Shown: positions 1 through 6,953 of the stretch, piece after piece
Layout: each line of letters begins with the position of its first letter
How positions within the stretch are numbered: the first letter of the stretch is position 1
Source: AC-51 sp036265325
GTDB taxonomy: Bacteria; Actinomycetota; UBA4738; HRBIN12
DNA length: 17,884 nucleotides
NCBI GenBank assembly: GCA_036265325.1
Contig: DATAPH010000026.1
Location: 1 to 17,884, forward strand
Direction: 5' to 3'
Translations under genes and position numbers: made by a program
The notes under the pieces: generated by a model
Database searches by the model: none
The model's input: the letters and a program-made list of their open reading frames with translations, nothing else
Told to the model about the DNA's origin: nothing

Positions 1-816
1 TTCGACGAGCAGTTGCGACATCGCCGGCGAGTCGACGGCCGCGAGGGTATGGAGGGTGGCCGGCGCTGCGCCGATGGACGGTGCGCCGTCGACCTGGATG
101 CCGGCTGTACGAAGCGCGGCGGTGAACGCCGCGGCCGCCTCAGGTTCGGGCGAGCTGTCGCCCCCCGCGAGCCGGAGCGCCGTGGGCCGCGTGACGTAGT
201 CGCGCGAGATCTTCGGGAGCCATCCCGGCGCCCACCAACCCCGGTCGAACGCGCTCGTGTCGCCCATCACGCCGCCCGTCACCCGGCGGAGGCCCGACGA
301 ACGCAGGCGGTCGGCCAACGCGGCGAGATCGGTGGTCGTGAGGGTCGGGTCGCCGCTTCCGACGAGCCAGAGGTCGCCGTGGAGCACTCCGGCGTGGGGC
401 GGTTCATCCGACGCGGCCGACGTCCGATACCGGAACGATGGACCCAACAGGTCGAGGGCAGCCATCGAGGTGAGCAGCTTCTCGTTCGACGCCAACGCTC
501 GCGGCCGCTCGCCGAGGTGTGCGTACACGATCCGATCCGCCAGCCCGACCGCGACCGACACATCCCGGCCGCCGATGGTGGCATCGATCGTGTTCGCCCA
601 CGGGGCGTCGATCGGATCGACGTTGAACGACGCGCTCGGCGGTATTGCGGAGGTCGCCGTATCGTGCGTCGATGTCGTCGATCGAGGTGTGACCGCCGCC
701 GCTGCGCTCGGCGGCGCGGCGACGTTCGAAGACGTCTGCGTGCAGGCGACCGCGAGCGACACGACGAACGCCGCGGATATCCAGCGGCGCAGGGGATCGA
801 CAGGTAGCCTCCTCAC
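1..816 (-). CDS. dacB: PBP4-type D-alanyl-D-alanine carboxypeptidase lipoprotein (partial, C-terminus off left edge)
   Basis: Seen: a frame of 272 codons runs from GTG at 816 to the left edge without a stop. It begins with a basic N-terminus and hydrophobic stretch ending in a lipobox (LAVAC, Cys25), then a Ser/Thr/Pro/Ala-rich linker. The penicillin-binding SxxK motif is S110-N-E-K113 (ASNEKLLTS), followed by the PBP4-typical GDLWLVGSGDPTL at about 148-160. Known: S13-family enzymes cleave the terminal D-Ala of peptidoglycan stem peptides outside the membrane and trim or open crosslinks. The SxN and KTG motifs should lie beyond the window, so catalytic completeness cannot be judged. The GTG start gives an intact signal peptide and directly abuts the divergent gene's GTG at 817. 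Only a weak purine-rich stretch precedes it. No competing start preserves the signal peptide. The family call is confident; the exact start is less so. Confidence 0.87.
   Translation of the reverse strand, partial: MRRLPVDPLRRWISAAFVVSLAVACTQTSSNVAAPPSAAAAVTPRSTTSTHDTATSAIPPSASFNVDPIDAPWANTIDATIGGRDVSVAVGLADRIVYAHLGERPRALASNEKLLTSMAALDLLGPSFRYRTSAASDEPPHAGVLHGDLWLVGSGDPTLTTTDLAALADRLRSSGLRRVTGGVMGDTSAFDRGWWAPGWLPKISRDYVTRPTALRLAGGDSSPEPEAAAAFTAALRTAGIQVDGAPSIGAAPATLHTLAAVDSPAMSQLLVE
805..810 (+). promoter_or_regulatory. -10 box (TAGCCT) of probable leaderless promoter for the VWA gene
   Basis: TAGCCT fits the actinobacterial -10 pattern TAnnnT and ends exactly 6 bases before the GTG at 817, which has no ribosome binding site. 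This spacing would put the transcript start on the start codon. No convincing -35 is visible. The box lies inside codons 3-4 of the divergent carboxypeptidase gene. Confidence 0.5.
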
Positions 817-1758
817 GTGCTTCCCATCCTGATCACCTTCCTCGTCATCATGATCGTGATCGCGGTCGTGTATCTCGTCGGCGCGCAGCCGTCGAAGAGG
901 TCGACCAAGTCCGGCAAGGGGAGGTCGTCCTCGCGGTCGTCGGCATCACGCTCCAGACCGGCGAAGGGGCGCTCCGGGTTCCGCGAGACGCCCGGGTGGT
1001 TGCGGAAGCTTCCGTTGGTGCTCGTGATCTTGGCCGTCGTCTCGCTTGTGATCGCGCTCGCGCAGTTCCGCGTGGCGAAGAGCAAGGCGACGCCGACGAT
1101 CGCGCTCGTTATCGACGCGTCGAACTCGATGGATGCGACCGATGTCCAGCCGAACCGGCTGTCGGCGGCGGAGTCGGCCGCGCAGGCCTTCCTACAGAAG
1201 CTGCCTCCGGACTTCGCGGTGTCGCTGGTCTCGTTCGCCGACGACCCGAAGGTGCTCGTGGAACCCACCACCGATCACACGCAGGTCGCCGACGCGCTCG
1301 GCACCCTGCCACGGGGCCAAGGAACGGTGATCGGCGACGGCCTCGCGGCGGCGTTGTCCGAGATCCAGAAGTCTCAGGAAGGGTCGCAGGCGGGGCCGGC
1401 CGCGATCGTCTTGTTGTCGGACGGCAACGACACAGGGAGCAAGACGGCGCCGTTGAAGGCCGCCGCGCAGGCGGCAGATCAGCACGTGCCCGTCTACACG
1501 GTGATCCTCGGCACGCCGAAGTCGGGAGGCGGTGGTGCGAACGCCGACCTGCTCAACCAGATCGCGACATCGACCGGCGCGGTGTCGGCCACGGCGCAGA
1601 CATCGAGCGAGCTGTCGAACGTCTACGAGGAGCTCGGCTCGCAGCTGTCGTCCCAGCTGAAGGTCAGCAGCTCGGCACAGCTGTTCCTGTTCATCGCGAT
1701 CGCACTGGCGGTGGCCGCCGCGGTGATCCTGCTGATCACGACGCAGCGACGCAGCTAG
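817..1758 (+). CDS. Membrane-anchored von Willebrand factor A (VWA) domain protein, BatA-like
   Basis: Seen: 313 residues. A transmembrane helix (about 1-22) is followed by a Ser/Arg/Lys-rich linker (about 26-58), a second helix (about 65-84), a VWA domain (about 94-275) and a C-terminal helix (about 288-308) with a short RRS tail. The metal-binding MIDAS residues are complete: D100-A-S102-N-S104, T170 in GQGTVIGDG and D202 in LLSDGND. Known: such proteins bind a divalent metal and a protein ligand; BatA/BatB relatives usually sit beside a MoxR ATPase, which is absent here. Inference: the VWA domain faces outward between helices 2 and 3 and binds a protein at the envelope, possibly linked to the divergent cell-wall carboxypeptidase. 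A stop at 805-807 rules out a longer N-terminus. GTG 817 fits a leaderless start; ATG 850 is the alternative. Its stop shares CTAG with the converging gene. Confidence 0.85.
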   Translation: MLPILITFLVIMIVIAVVYLVGAQPSKRSTKSGKGRSSSRSSASRSRPAKGRSGFRETPGWLRKLPLVLVILAVVSLVIALAQFRVAKSKATPTIALVIDASNSMDATDVQPNRLSAAESAAQAFLQKLPPDFAVSLVSFADDPKVLVEPTTDHTQVADALGTLPRGQGTVIGDGLAAALSEIQKSQEGSQAGPAAIVLLSDGNDTGSKTAPLKAAAQAADQHVPVYTVILGTPKSGGGGANADLLNQIATSTGAVSATAQTSSELSNVYEELGSQLSSQLKVSSSAQLFLFIAIALAVAAAVILLITTQRRS

Positions 1759-2243
1759 CCCCCGGGTTCTGGTTCTGACACATCCGCAACGGTCGCGTTC
1801 GTCGCGTTCAGGAGATCCACCGTCGCGACATGCAGGTTCACACCGTGCGCCCCGCCTCCGATCGCGACGGGGTCACCGACTCTGCCCACCGTCTCGTCTG
1901 CGATCACGGGCCACGCATGGCTCGATCCGAACGGTGTGATCGCGCCCCGCTCGTAGCCGGTGGCCTCGAACGCCTCGTCCTTGTCCGGGAGCGAGATGCG
2001 GCGGATGCCGAGGTGGGCACGCAGCTTCGCCCAGTCGATCCGCCTGCCGCCAGGGACGAGCACGAAGACGTAGTCGTCGGCGCCGCGCCTGACCACGATC
2101 GTGCGGAGCAACTGGCCCAGCGCGATCCCCTGGAATCCGGCGCTCTCCTCGGCGCTTCGCGCGCGTTGCGTGCGCATGACCTCGAAGGCGATCCCCGCAT
2201 CGCGCGCGGCGACGATCCCGGGCGTGTTGGCCGCCTTGCTCAC
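1755..2243 (-). CDS. YbaK/EbsC family protein (aminoacyl-tRNA deacylase-like)
   Basis: Seen: 162 residues spanning a full YbaK-type fold, with the family landmarks GQLLRTIVV (about 43-51), TGYERGAITPFG (about 95-106) and a Gly-rich GGGAHGVNL near the end. Known: YbaK/ProX proteins hydrolyse mischarged tRNAs such as Cys-tRNA(Pro) in the cytoplasm. The lysine usually found in the KTLV-like motif is arginine here (R47), so substrate or activity may differ from classical YbaK. The GTG start at 2243 overlaps the stop of the upstream OsmC gene (GTGA), implying translational coupling and one transcript. Its stop at 1755-1757 overlaps the stop of the converging VWA gene. The family is clear; the exact substrate is not. 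Confidence 0.85.
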   Translation of the reverse strand: MSKAANTPGIVAARDAGIAFEVMRTQRARSAEESAGFQGIALGQLLRTIVVRRGADDYVFVLVPGGRRIDWAKLRAHLGIRRISLPDKDEAFEATGYERGAITPFGSSHAWPVIADETVGRVGDPVAIGGGAHGVNLHVATVDLLNATNATVADVSEPEPGG

Positions 2244-2770
2244 GGGGCGCCTCGCACGGTGATCTCCGCGTCGACGTCAACCCCGGTGCGAAGCGTGTCG
2301 AGGACGACGCAGTAGCGTTCGGCGCTTCGGAGAAGCCGCTCGGCTCGTTCACCCTCGGCGTCGCCCGCGACCGTGACGGCGGTACGGCAGCGGATCGTCC
2401 GGATGCCGACCGGGAACTCGCGACCCATCGCGAGGGTGCCGCGAGCGTCCCAGTCGGCCTCGACGTCGATGTCCAGCGCGGTGATCTCGATGCCCATGTT
2501 GGCGGCCACCATCCGCAGCGTGACCTCCTGGCACGCGGCGAGCGCGCCGAGCAGCAGATCGCCGCTGCAGGGAACGTCGTGGTCCCCGCCGACAGCGGGG
2601 TGTGCGCCGCTTCGCCACGTCACATCAGGAAGCCGGTCGGGCCCAACCTCCACGTGCAACGGATCGGACAGTTCCGCATGGCCGCCGTGCACGACCAGCC
2701 GTTGGGTCGCGGTCTCCGGATCGGTCGTGTATCGCTCGCGCAGCGGCGCTTGGCGTTCCCGGATGTCCAC
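2240..2770 (-). CDS. OsmC family protein (probable thiol peroxidase)
   Basis: Seen: 176 residues. Two conserved cysteines are placed as in OsmC/Ohr proteins: C80 in LAACQEVT at the start of the central helix and C154 in ERYCVVLD. The N-terminal part is beta-rich and about 30-40 residues longer than in minimal OsmC proteins. Known: OsmC/Ohr proteins are cytoplasmic dimers that reduce organic hydroperoxides with this Cys pair. Start chosen at GTG 2770, preceded by GAGGGAG about nine bases upstream. It is first in a two-gene unit with the YbaK-like gene (GTGA overlap). It is only distantly similar to the second OsmC gene in this window, so this is not a recent duplication. Subfamily and substrate are not decided. 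Confidence 0.88.
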   Translation of the reverse strand: MDIRERQAPLRERYTTDPETATQRLVVHGGHAELSDPLHVEVGPDRLPDVTWRSGAHPAVGGDHDVPCSGDLLLGALAACQEVTLRMVAANMGIEITALDIDVEADWDARGTLAMGREFPVGIRTIRCRTAVTVAGDAEGERAERLLRSAERYCVVLDTLRTGVDVDAEITVRGAP

Positions 2771-2827
2771 GGCTTAGCGCTCCCTCTCTCTCGACGGTCG
2801 CCGTTCGGGCCCCAGGGACGCGAAAGA

Positions 2828-2878
2828 CCCCTGGACCGGCGGCACGCGACCACGATAGGTCACGCGCCCGTCCAGGGG
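2828..2878 (-). terminator. Hairpin terminator after the small secreted protein gene
   Basis: CCCCTGGAC (2828-2836) pairs perfectly with GTCCAGGGG (2870-2878). Inside it, 2840-2850 and 2857-2867 can pair over 11 positions with two mismatches around a 6-base loop. On the minus strand the hairpin begins 17 bases after the stop of the gene at 2895-3161 and is followed by TCTTTC, a poor U tract. It could also act on read-through into the OsmC leader. Confidence 0.6.
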
Positions 2879-2894
2879 CCCGACGCGCCAGATC

Positions 2895-3161
2895 CTAGTG
2901 ACCAGCTGCGGTCACGTTGACGCACGCGATGTCGTACTGCGACACCGCATGCGGGTTCCCGCTCACCAACGAGTGGGTGTCTTCGCTGCCTGCGTAGTTC
3001 GCCTCGGCGTTCGAGAACCCTCCTGTGGTGAACCCATGGGGCATGATCGTCGCCCCTTCAGAGCCGCAGGACGCGCCGGGCTGTCCTGCCGAAGCCGTGC
3101 CGATCGGCACGATGAACACGGCCGCGGTGATCACCGCGCCGATGATCGCCTTCTTGAGCAT
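2895..3161 (-). CDS. Small secreted protein of unknown function
   Basis: Seen: 88 residues. A Sec signal peptide (MLKKAIIG, hydrophobic core, TASA cleavage site near residue 25) is followed by about 60 mature residues with just two cysteines (in GASCGSEG and DIACVNV), which could form one disulfide. The mature part is Gly/Asn/Ser/His-rich and acidic, with phrases such as TGGFSNAEANYAGSE and SGNPHAVSQYDIAC. Known: I have an impression of similar unannotated short proteins in actinobacteria but know no assigned function. The start is well supported by a near-perfect Shine-Dalgarno sequence. The gene stands alone, with a hairpin terminator behind it and the hut genes diverging ahead. Reality of the gene is likely; function is unknown. 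Confidence 0.75.
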   Translation of the reverse strand: MLKKAIIGAVITAAVFIVPIGTASAGQPGASCGSEGATIMPHGFTTGGFSNAEANYAGSEDTHSLVSGNPHAVSQYDIACVNVTAAGH

Positions 3162-3165
3162 GGCG

Positions 3166-3172
3166 ACCTCCC
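3166..3172 (-). promoter_or_regulatory. Strong ribosome binding site of the small secreted protein gene
   Basis: On the minus strand GGGAGGT precedes ATG 3161 by 4 bases, within a purine-rich AAGGGAAGGGAGGT run. It is the best Shine-Dalgarno match in the window, suggests efficient translation and fixes the start. Confidence 0.65.
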
Positions 3173-3230
3173 TTCCCTTTCGTTCGCAGGGCCTACGGGC
3201 GAGCCGGGTGAGCGGTTCGGTCTGCCGCGC

Positions 3231-3236
3231 TAGGCT
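3231..3236 (+). promoter_or_regulatory. Possible -10 box (TAGGCT) for hutU-hutI
   Basis: TAGGCT fits TAnnnT and would place the transcript start near 3243, leaving a leader of about 30 bases that contains the AGGAGG site at 3263-3268. The -35 position (GTGAGC, 3208-3213) matches poorly. I see no palindromic HutC-type operator. Confidence 0.3.
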
Positions 3237-3271
3237 TCCTCGGTAGCCGGTTCCGCTGTGTGAGGAGGACG

Positions 3272-4933
3272 ATGTCGACCGCCGCCGGACCTCGCGAGGT
3301 GCACGCGCCGCGTGGCACCGAGCTCAGCTGCAAGGGGTGGCAGCAGGAAGCCGCCCTCCGCATGTTGATGAACAACCTCGATCCCGAGGTCGCGGAACGG
3401 CCGGACGACCTCGTCGTGTACGGCGGGACCGGCCGCGCGGCGCGGTCGTGGGAGGCGTTCGACGCGATCGTCCGGGAGCTGCGCCGGCTCGAGGGCGACG
3501 AGACGCTGCTGATCCAGTCGGGCAAACCCGTCGGCGTGGTGCAGACGCACGAGTGGGCGCCCCGCGTGTTGATCGCGAACAGCAACCTCGTCCCGGAGTG
3601 GGCCACGTGGGAGGAATTCCGGCGGCTCGAGGCGCTCGGCCTGACGATGTACGGCCAGATGACCGCGGGCTCTTGGATCTACATCGGCACGCAGGGGATC
3701 CTCCAGGGCACCTACGAGACGTTCGCGGCGATCGGTGCGAAGCGCGGCGGCACGCTCGCGGGCACGATCTCGCTGACGGCCGGTCTCGGCGGTATGGGCG
3801 GCGCGCAGCCGCTCGCCGTCACCATGAACGACGGCGTGGTCCTGTGCGTCGAGGTCGACCCCACGCGGATCGAGCGGCGGGTCAAGACGCGGTACCTCGA
3901 TGTCGCGGTCGACGACCTCGACGAGGCACTCCGGATGGCGATCGACGCGCGCGACCGACGGGAGCCGTTGTCGATCGGCGTGCTTGGGAACGCCGCAGAC
4001 ATCGTGCCGAGGCTCGCCGCCGCAGGCGCCCCGATCGACATCGTCACCGATCAGACGAGCGCGCACGATCCGCTGAGCTACATCCCGCAGGGCCTCTCGC
4101 TCGACGAGGCGGACGAGCTGCGGATATCCGATCCGACCGAGTACACGAAGCGAGCGCAGGCCTCGATGGCCGCGCACTGCGCCGGCATGGTGGCGTTCCT
4201 CGACGGCGGCGCGGAGGTGTTCGACTACGGGAACAACCTGCGCGCCGAGGCCGAGCACGGCGGGTTCGAGCGTGCGTTCGCCTACCCGGGCTTCATCCCG
4301 GCGTACATCCGGCCGCTGTTCTGCGAGGGGAAGGGTCCGTTCCGGTGGGTGGCACTGTCCGGCGACCCGGCCGACATCGCCGCGACGGATCGCGCGGTGC
4401 TGGAGGAGTTCCCCGAGAACGAGGCGCTCGCGCGGTGGATCCGGATGGCCGGCGAGCGGGTGGCGTACCAAGGCCTGCCCGCGCGGATCTGCTGGCTGGG
4501 GTACGGCGAGCGGCACCGGCTCGGCATGCGGTTCAACGACATGGTCGCGCGCGGCGAGCTGCAGGCGCCGATCGTGATCGGCCGCGACCACCTCGACGCC
4601 GGGAGCGTGGCGTCGCCCTACCGCGAGACGGAGTCGATGGCCGACGGGTCCGACGCGATCGCCGATTGGCCGTTGCTCAACGCGTTGGTGAACACCGCGA
4701 GCGGTGCGTCGTGGGTGAGCATCCACCACGGCGGCGGGGTCGGGATCGGGCGCTCGATCCACGCCGGACAGGTCGTCGTGGTCGACGGCACCGAGATCGC
4801 CGGTCGGAAGGCCGAGCGTGTGCTGACCAACGATCCCGGGACGGGCGTGCTGCGACACGTTGACGCAGGGTACGACCGCGCGAAGGACGTCGCGAACGAG
4901 CGCGGCGTGCGGATCCCCATGGCGGACGGCTAG
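3272..4933 (+). CDS. hutU: Urocanate hydratase (urocanase)
   Basis: Seen: 553 residues, full length for the family (about 550-560). Landmarks are VVYGGTGRAARSW near the N-terminus, the Gly-rich NAD+-binding TAGLGGMGGAQPLA, and the urocanase signature LPARICWLGYGERHRLG with the conserved cysteine at about residue 407 (Cys410 in the Pseudomonas enzyme). Known: the cytoplasmic enzyme uses tightly bound NAD+ as an electrophile to hydrate urocanate to imidazolonepropionate, step two of histidine catabolism. ATG 3272 follows AGGAGG at 3263-3268 with an unusually short 3-base gap; GTG 3260 would add four residues but has no site of its own. hutI follows with a one-base stop/start overlap (TAGTG), so the two are co-translated. 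hutH is not in the window. Confidence 0.97.
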   Translation: MSTAAGPREVHAPRGTELSCKGWQQEAALRMLMNNLDPEVAERPDDLVVYGGTGRAARSWEAFDAIVRELRRLEGDETLLIQSGKPVGVVQTHEWAPRVLIANSNLVPEWATWEEFRRLEALGLTMYGQMTAGSWIYIGTQGILQGTYETFAAIGAKRGGTLAGTISLTAGLGGMGGAQPLAVTMNDGVVLCVEVDPTRIERRVKTRYLDVAVDDLDEALRMAIDARDRREPLSIGVLGNAADIVPRLAAAGAPIDIVTDQTSAHDPLSYIPQGLSLDEADELRISDPTEYTKRAQASMAAHCAGMVAFLDGGAEVFDYGNNLRAEAEHGGFERAFAYPGFIPAYIRPLFCEGKGPFRWVALSGDPADIAATDRAVLEEFPENEALARWIRMAGERVAYQGLPARICWLGYGERHRLGMRFNDMVARGELQAPIVIGRDHLDAGSVASPYRETESMADGSDAIADWPLLNALVNTASGASWVSIHHGGGVGIGRSIHAGQVVVVDGTEIAGRKAERVLTNDPGTGVLRHVDAGYDRAKDVANERGVRIPMADG

Positions 4934-6099
4934 TGCTCGTCGAGCACATCGGCGAGCTCGTCACGAACGATCCCGCGCACGAAGGGCCGCTCGGCATCAT
5001 CCATGACGCCGCGGTGGCGATCGACGGCGACCGGATCGCGTGGGTCGGCGAGCAGGGTGCGGCGCCCGACGGCGTCGCGGGTCCCGTCGTCGACGCCGAC
5101 GGGGGGGCAGCGTTGCCCGGCTTCGTCGACAGCCACACGCATCTCGTGTTCGCGGGCGATCGGACCGCCGAGTTCGACGCCCGGATGCGAGGCGAACGGT
5201 ACGCGACCGGCGGGATCAAGACGACCGTCGCGGCGACGCGCGCGGCGAGCGACGACGAGCTTCGGGCGAACGCCCGGCGCCTGCGCGAGGAGGCGCTTCG
5301 AACCGGCACGACGCACGTTGAGATCAAGTCGGGCTACGGCCTGGATGTCGATGACGAGGCGCGCCTGCTGACCATCGCCGGTGAGCTGACCGACGACGTC
5401 ACGTTCCTCGGCGGGCACGTCGTCGCGCCCGAGTATGCGGGCGAACCGGACGACTACGTGGACCTCGTTCGTGGCGCGATGCTCGATGCGTGCGCGCCCC
5501 TCGCCCGCTGGGCCGACGTCTTCTGCGAGAAGGGCGCCTTCGACGAGGACCAGTCGCGGGCGATCCTCACCGCGGCGAAGGACAAGGGCCTCGGGCTACG
5601 GATCCATGCGAATCAGCTGGAGCCGGGCCCGGGCGCTCGGCTGGCCGCCGAGCTCGGCGCGGCCAGCGCCGACCACTTGACCCATCTCGGGCCGGGCGAC
5701 GCGGAGGCGCTGGCGAGCGCGGGCGTCGTCGCGACGCTCGTGCCGGTCGCCGACCTCTCGACACGATCCCCGTGGCCGGATGCGCGCGCGCTGCTCGATG
5801 CGGGCGCGACGGTCGCGCTCGCGACCGATTGCAACCCGGGCACGAGCTTCACGACGAACATGCCGGTCGTGATCGCGCTCGCCGTGACCGCGATGCGGAT
5901 GACGCCTGCGGAGGCCGTCTGGTCCGCCACCGCCGGTTCCGCGCGCGCCCTCCAACGCGTCGACGTGGGGACGCTGCAGCAGGGCGCGCGCGCCGACCTC
6001 GCGATCCTGGACGCGCCGAGTCATGTGCACCTCGCGTACCGCCCCGGCGTGCCGATCGTGCGAACCGTGATCTCGGCCGGCAGCGTCGTGCACGGCTGA
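4933..6099 (+). CDS. hutI: Imidazolonepropionase
   Basis: Seen: 388 residues with an amidohydrolase-type metal site: H68 and H70 (DSHTHLVFAG), H225 (RIHANQ) and D299 (ATDCNPG). KSGYGLDVD (about 132-140), GGHVVAPEY (about 160-168) and SADHLTHLG (about 246-253) are typical of HutI. Known: the zinc or iron enzyme hydrolyses 4-imidazolone-5-propanoate to N-formimino-L-glutamate, step three of histidine degradation, in the cytoplasm. The GTG start shares its first base with the last base of hutU's TAG stop, so translation depends on hutU ribosomes. No formiminoglutamate-processing gene (hutF/hutG) follows; the next gene is an unrelated membrane protein with its own promoter-like sequence. Confidence 0.96.
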   Translation: MLVEHIGELVTNDPAHEGPLGIIHDAAVAIDGDRIAWVGEQGAAPDGVAGPVVDADGGAALPGFVDSHTHLVFAGDRTAEFDARMRGERYATGGIKTTVAATRAASDDELRANARRLREEALRTGTTHVEIKSGYGLDVDDEARLLTIAGELTDDVTFLGGHVVAPEYAGEPDDYVDLVRGAMLDACAPLARWADVFCEKGAFDEDQSRAILTAAKDKGLGLRIHANQLEPGPGARLAAELGAASADHLTHLGPGDAEALASAGVVATLVPVADLSTRSPWPDARALLDAGATVALATDCNPGTSFTTNMPVVIALAVTAMRMTPAEAVWSATAGSARALQRVDVGTLQQGARADLAILDAPSHVHLAYRPGVPIVRTVISAGSVVHG

Positions 6100-6107
6100 T
6101 CTCCGCG

Positions 6108-6113
6108 TATCCT
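6108..6113 (+). promoter_or_regulatory. -10 box (TATCCT) for the Bax inhibitor-1 family gene
   Basis: TATCCT fits TAnnnT and matches four of six bases of TATAAT. It lies 8 bases past the hutI stop. A start near 6120 would leave a leader of about 48 bases carrying the CAGC repeats and the GGGAGG site. The -35 region is poor. Confidence 0.4.
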
Positions 6114-6120
6114 CCGCGCC

Positions 6121-6150
6121 AGCGATCAGCGACCGCCAGCGAGCGTCAGC
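6121..6150 (+). repeat. Three 10-bp degenerate direct repeats ending in CAGC
   Basis: AGCGATCAGC, GACCGCCAGC and GAGCGTCAGC follow each other without gaps, so CAGC recurs every 10 bases (6127, 6137, 6147), one helical turn apart. They sit between the putative -10 box and the GTG at 6168. They may be an operator or leader element, or chance. Confidence 0.35.
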
Positions 6151-6167
6151 CAACGACGGGAGGCCAT

Positions 6168-6908
6168 GTGTCCACGCAGATGCTGAACGACCGCACCTTC
6201 GAGACGAGCAACGTCGCGAAGGTCAAGGCGACCACATCGTCGATGACGTACGGCGGCGTGATCGCCAAGACGCTCGTGCTCCTGGTGTTCACCGTGATCG
6301 CTGCGTCGTGGGGCTGGATGAACGCGCTCACGTGGTTCTCGCCGTCTTCCGGCCTGCTCTTCTTCGCCGGCTACATCCTGCTGATGATCCTCACGTTCGC
6401 GGCGGTCGCGAATCCGGGCGCCGCCGCGCTCGCGGGCGTCGTCTACGCGGTGCTGATGGGCGGATGGATGGGCGCGATCAGCCGCGTCTACGAGTCCTAC
6501 TACGAGGGCATCGTGGGACAAGCGGTCTTCACGTCGCTCTGCGTGTTCCTCGCGTGTCTGATCCTGTACGGAACACGGATCGTGAAGGTCACGAACAAGT
6601 TCGCGGCGATGGTGATCGGCGCGACGGTCGGGCTCGTGTTCCTCTACTTCGTCGCGTGGCTGTTCACCTTGTTCGGTGTCCGCTTCGAGATGTGGACGCA
6701 TCCCAGCTCTCTTGGGATCGGGCTCGCCATCGCCATCGCGCTCGTTGCCGCGCTCACGCTCTTCCTCGATTTCGCGGTGATCGAGCGGGGTGTGCAGGCA
6801 GGTGCGCCCAAGGGCTTCGAGTGGTACTGCGCGTATGGGCTCCAGTCGACGCTCGTTTGGCTGTACGTCGAGATCCTTCGGGTCATCGCACTGTTGCGCG
6901 GCAGCTGA
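6168..6908 (+). CDS. Bax inhibitor-1 / YccA-like family integral membrane protein
   Basis: Seen: 246 residues. A polar N-terminus of about 30 residues precedes about seven hydrophobic segments. The C-terminal block contains LDFAVIERGVQAGAPKGFEWYCAYGL-type residues, i.e. the acidic Asp, G-APK and EWY positions that mark the bacterial Bax1-I family. Known: BI-1 fold proteins are membrane proteins, some of them pH-dependent Ca2+ leak channels; the role of this bacterial subgroup is unsettled. GTG 6168 has GGGAGG four bases upstream. The ATG at 6166 is out of frame and yields only a short peptide; ATG 6180 is possible but poorly spaced. The gene probably has its own promoter downstream of hutI and may be co-transcribed with the next gene 45 bases on. 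Confidence 0.88.
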   Translation: MSTQMLNDRTFETSNVAKVKATTSSMTYGGVIAKTLVLLVFTVIAASWGWMNALTWFSPSSGLLFFAGYILLMILTFAAVANPGAAALAGVVYAVLMGGWMGAISRVYESYYEGIVGQAVFTSLCVFLACLILYGTRIVKVTNKFAAMVIGATVGLVFLYFVAWLFTLFGVRFEMWTHPSSLGIGLAIAIALVAALTLFLDFAVIERGVQAGAPKGFEWYCAYGLQSTLVWLYVEILRVIALLRGS

Positions 6909-6953
6909 TCTCGGGCGCTTCAACCGGCCTTCCGGAACGGTCGATAGACGTGC

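Noticed and set aside
13..832. Two overlapping plus-strand frames at the left end
   Set aside because: The minus strand encodes a lipoprotein signal and the PBP4 SxxK motif; the plus frames are Arg-rich shadows.
3230..4858. 542-codon open frame on the minus strand
   Set aside because: It is antisense to hutU, is rich in Arg/His/Asp repeats and shows no motif. Long antisense frames are expected in GC-rich coding DNA.
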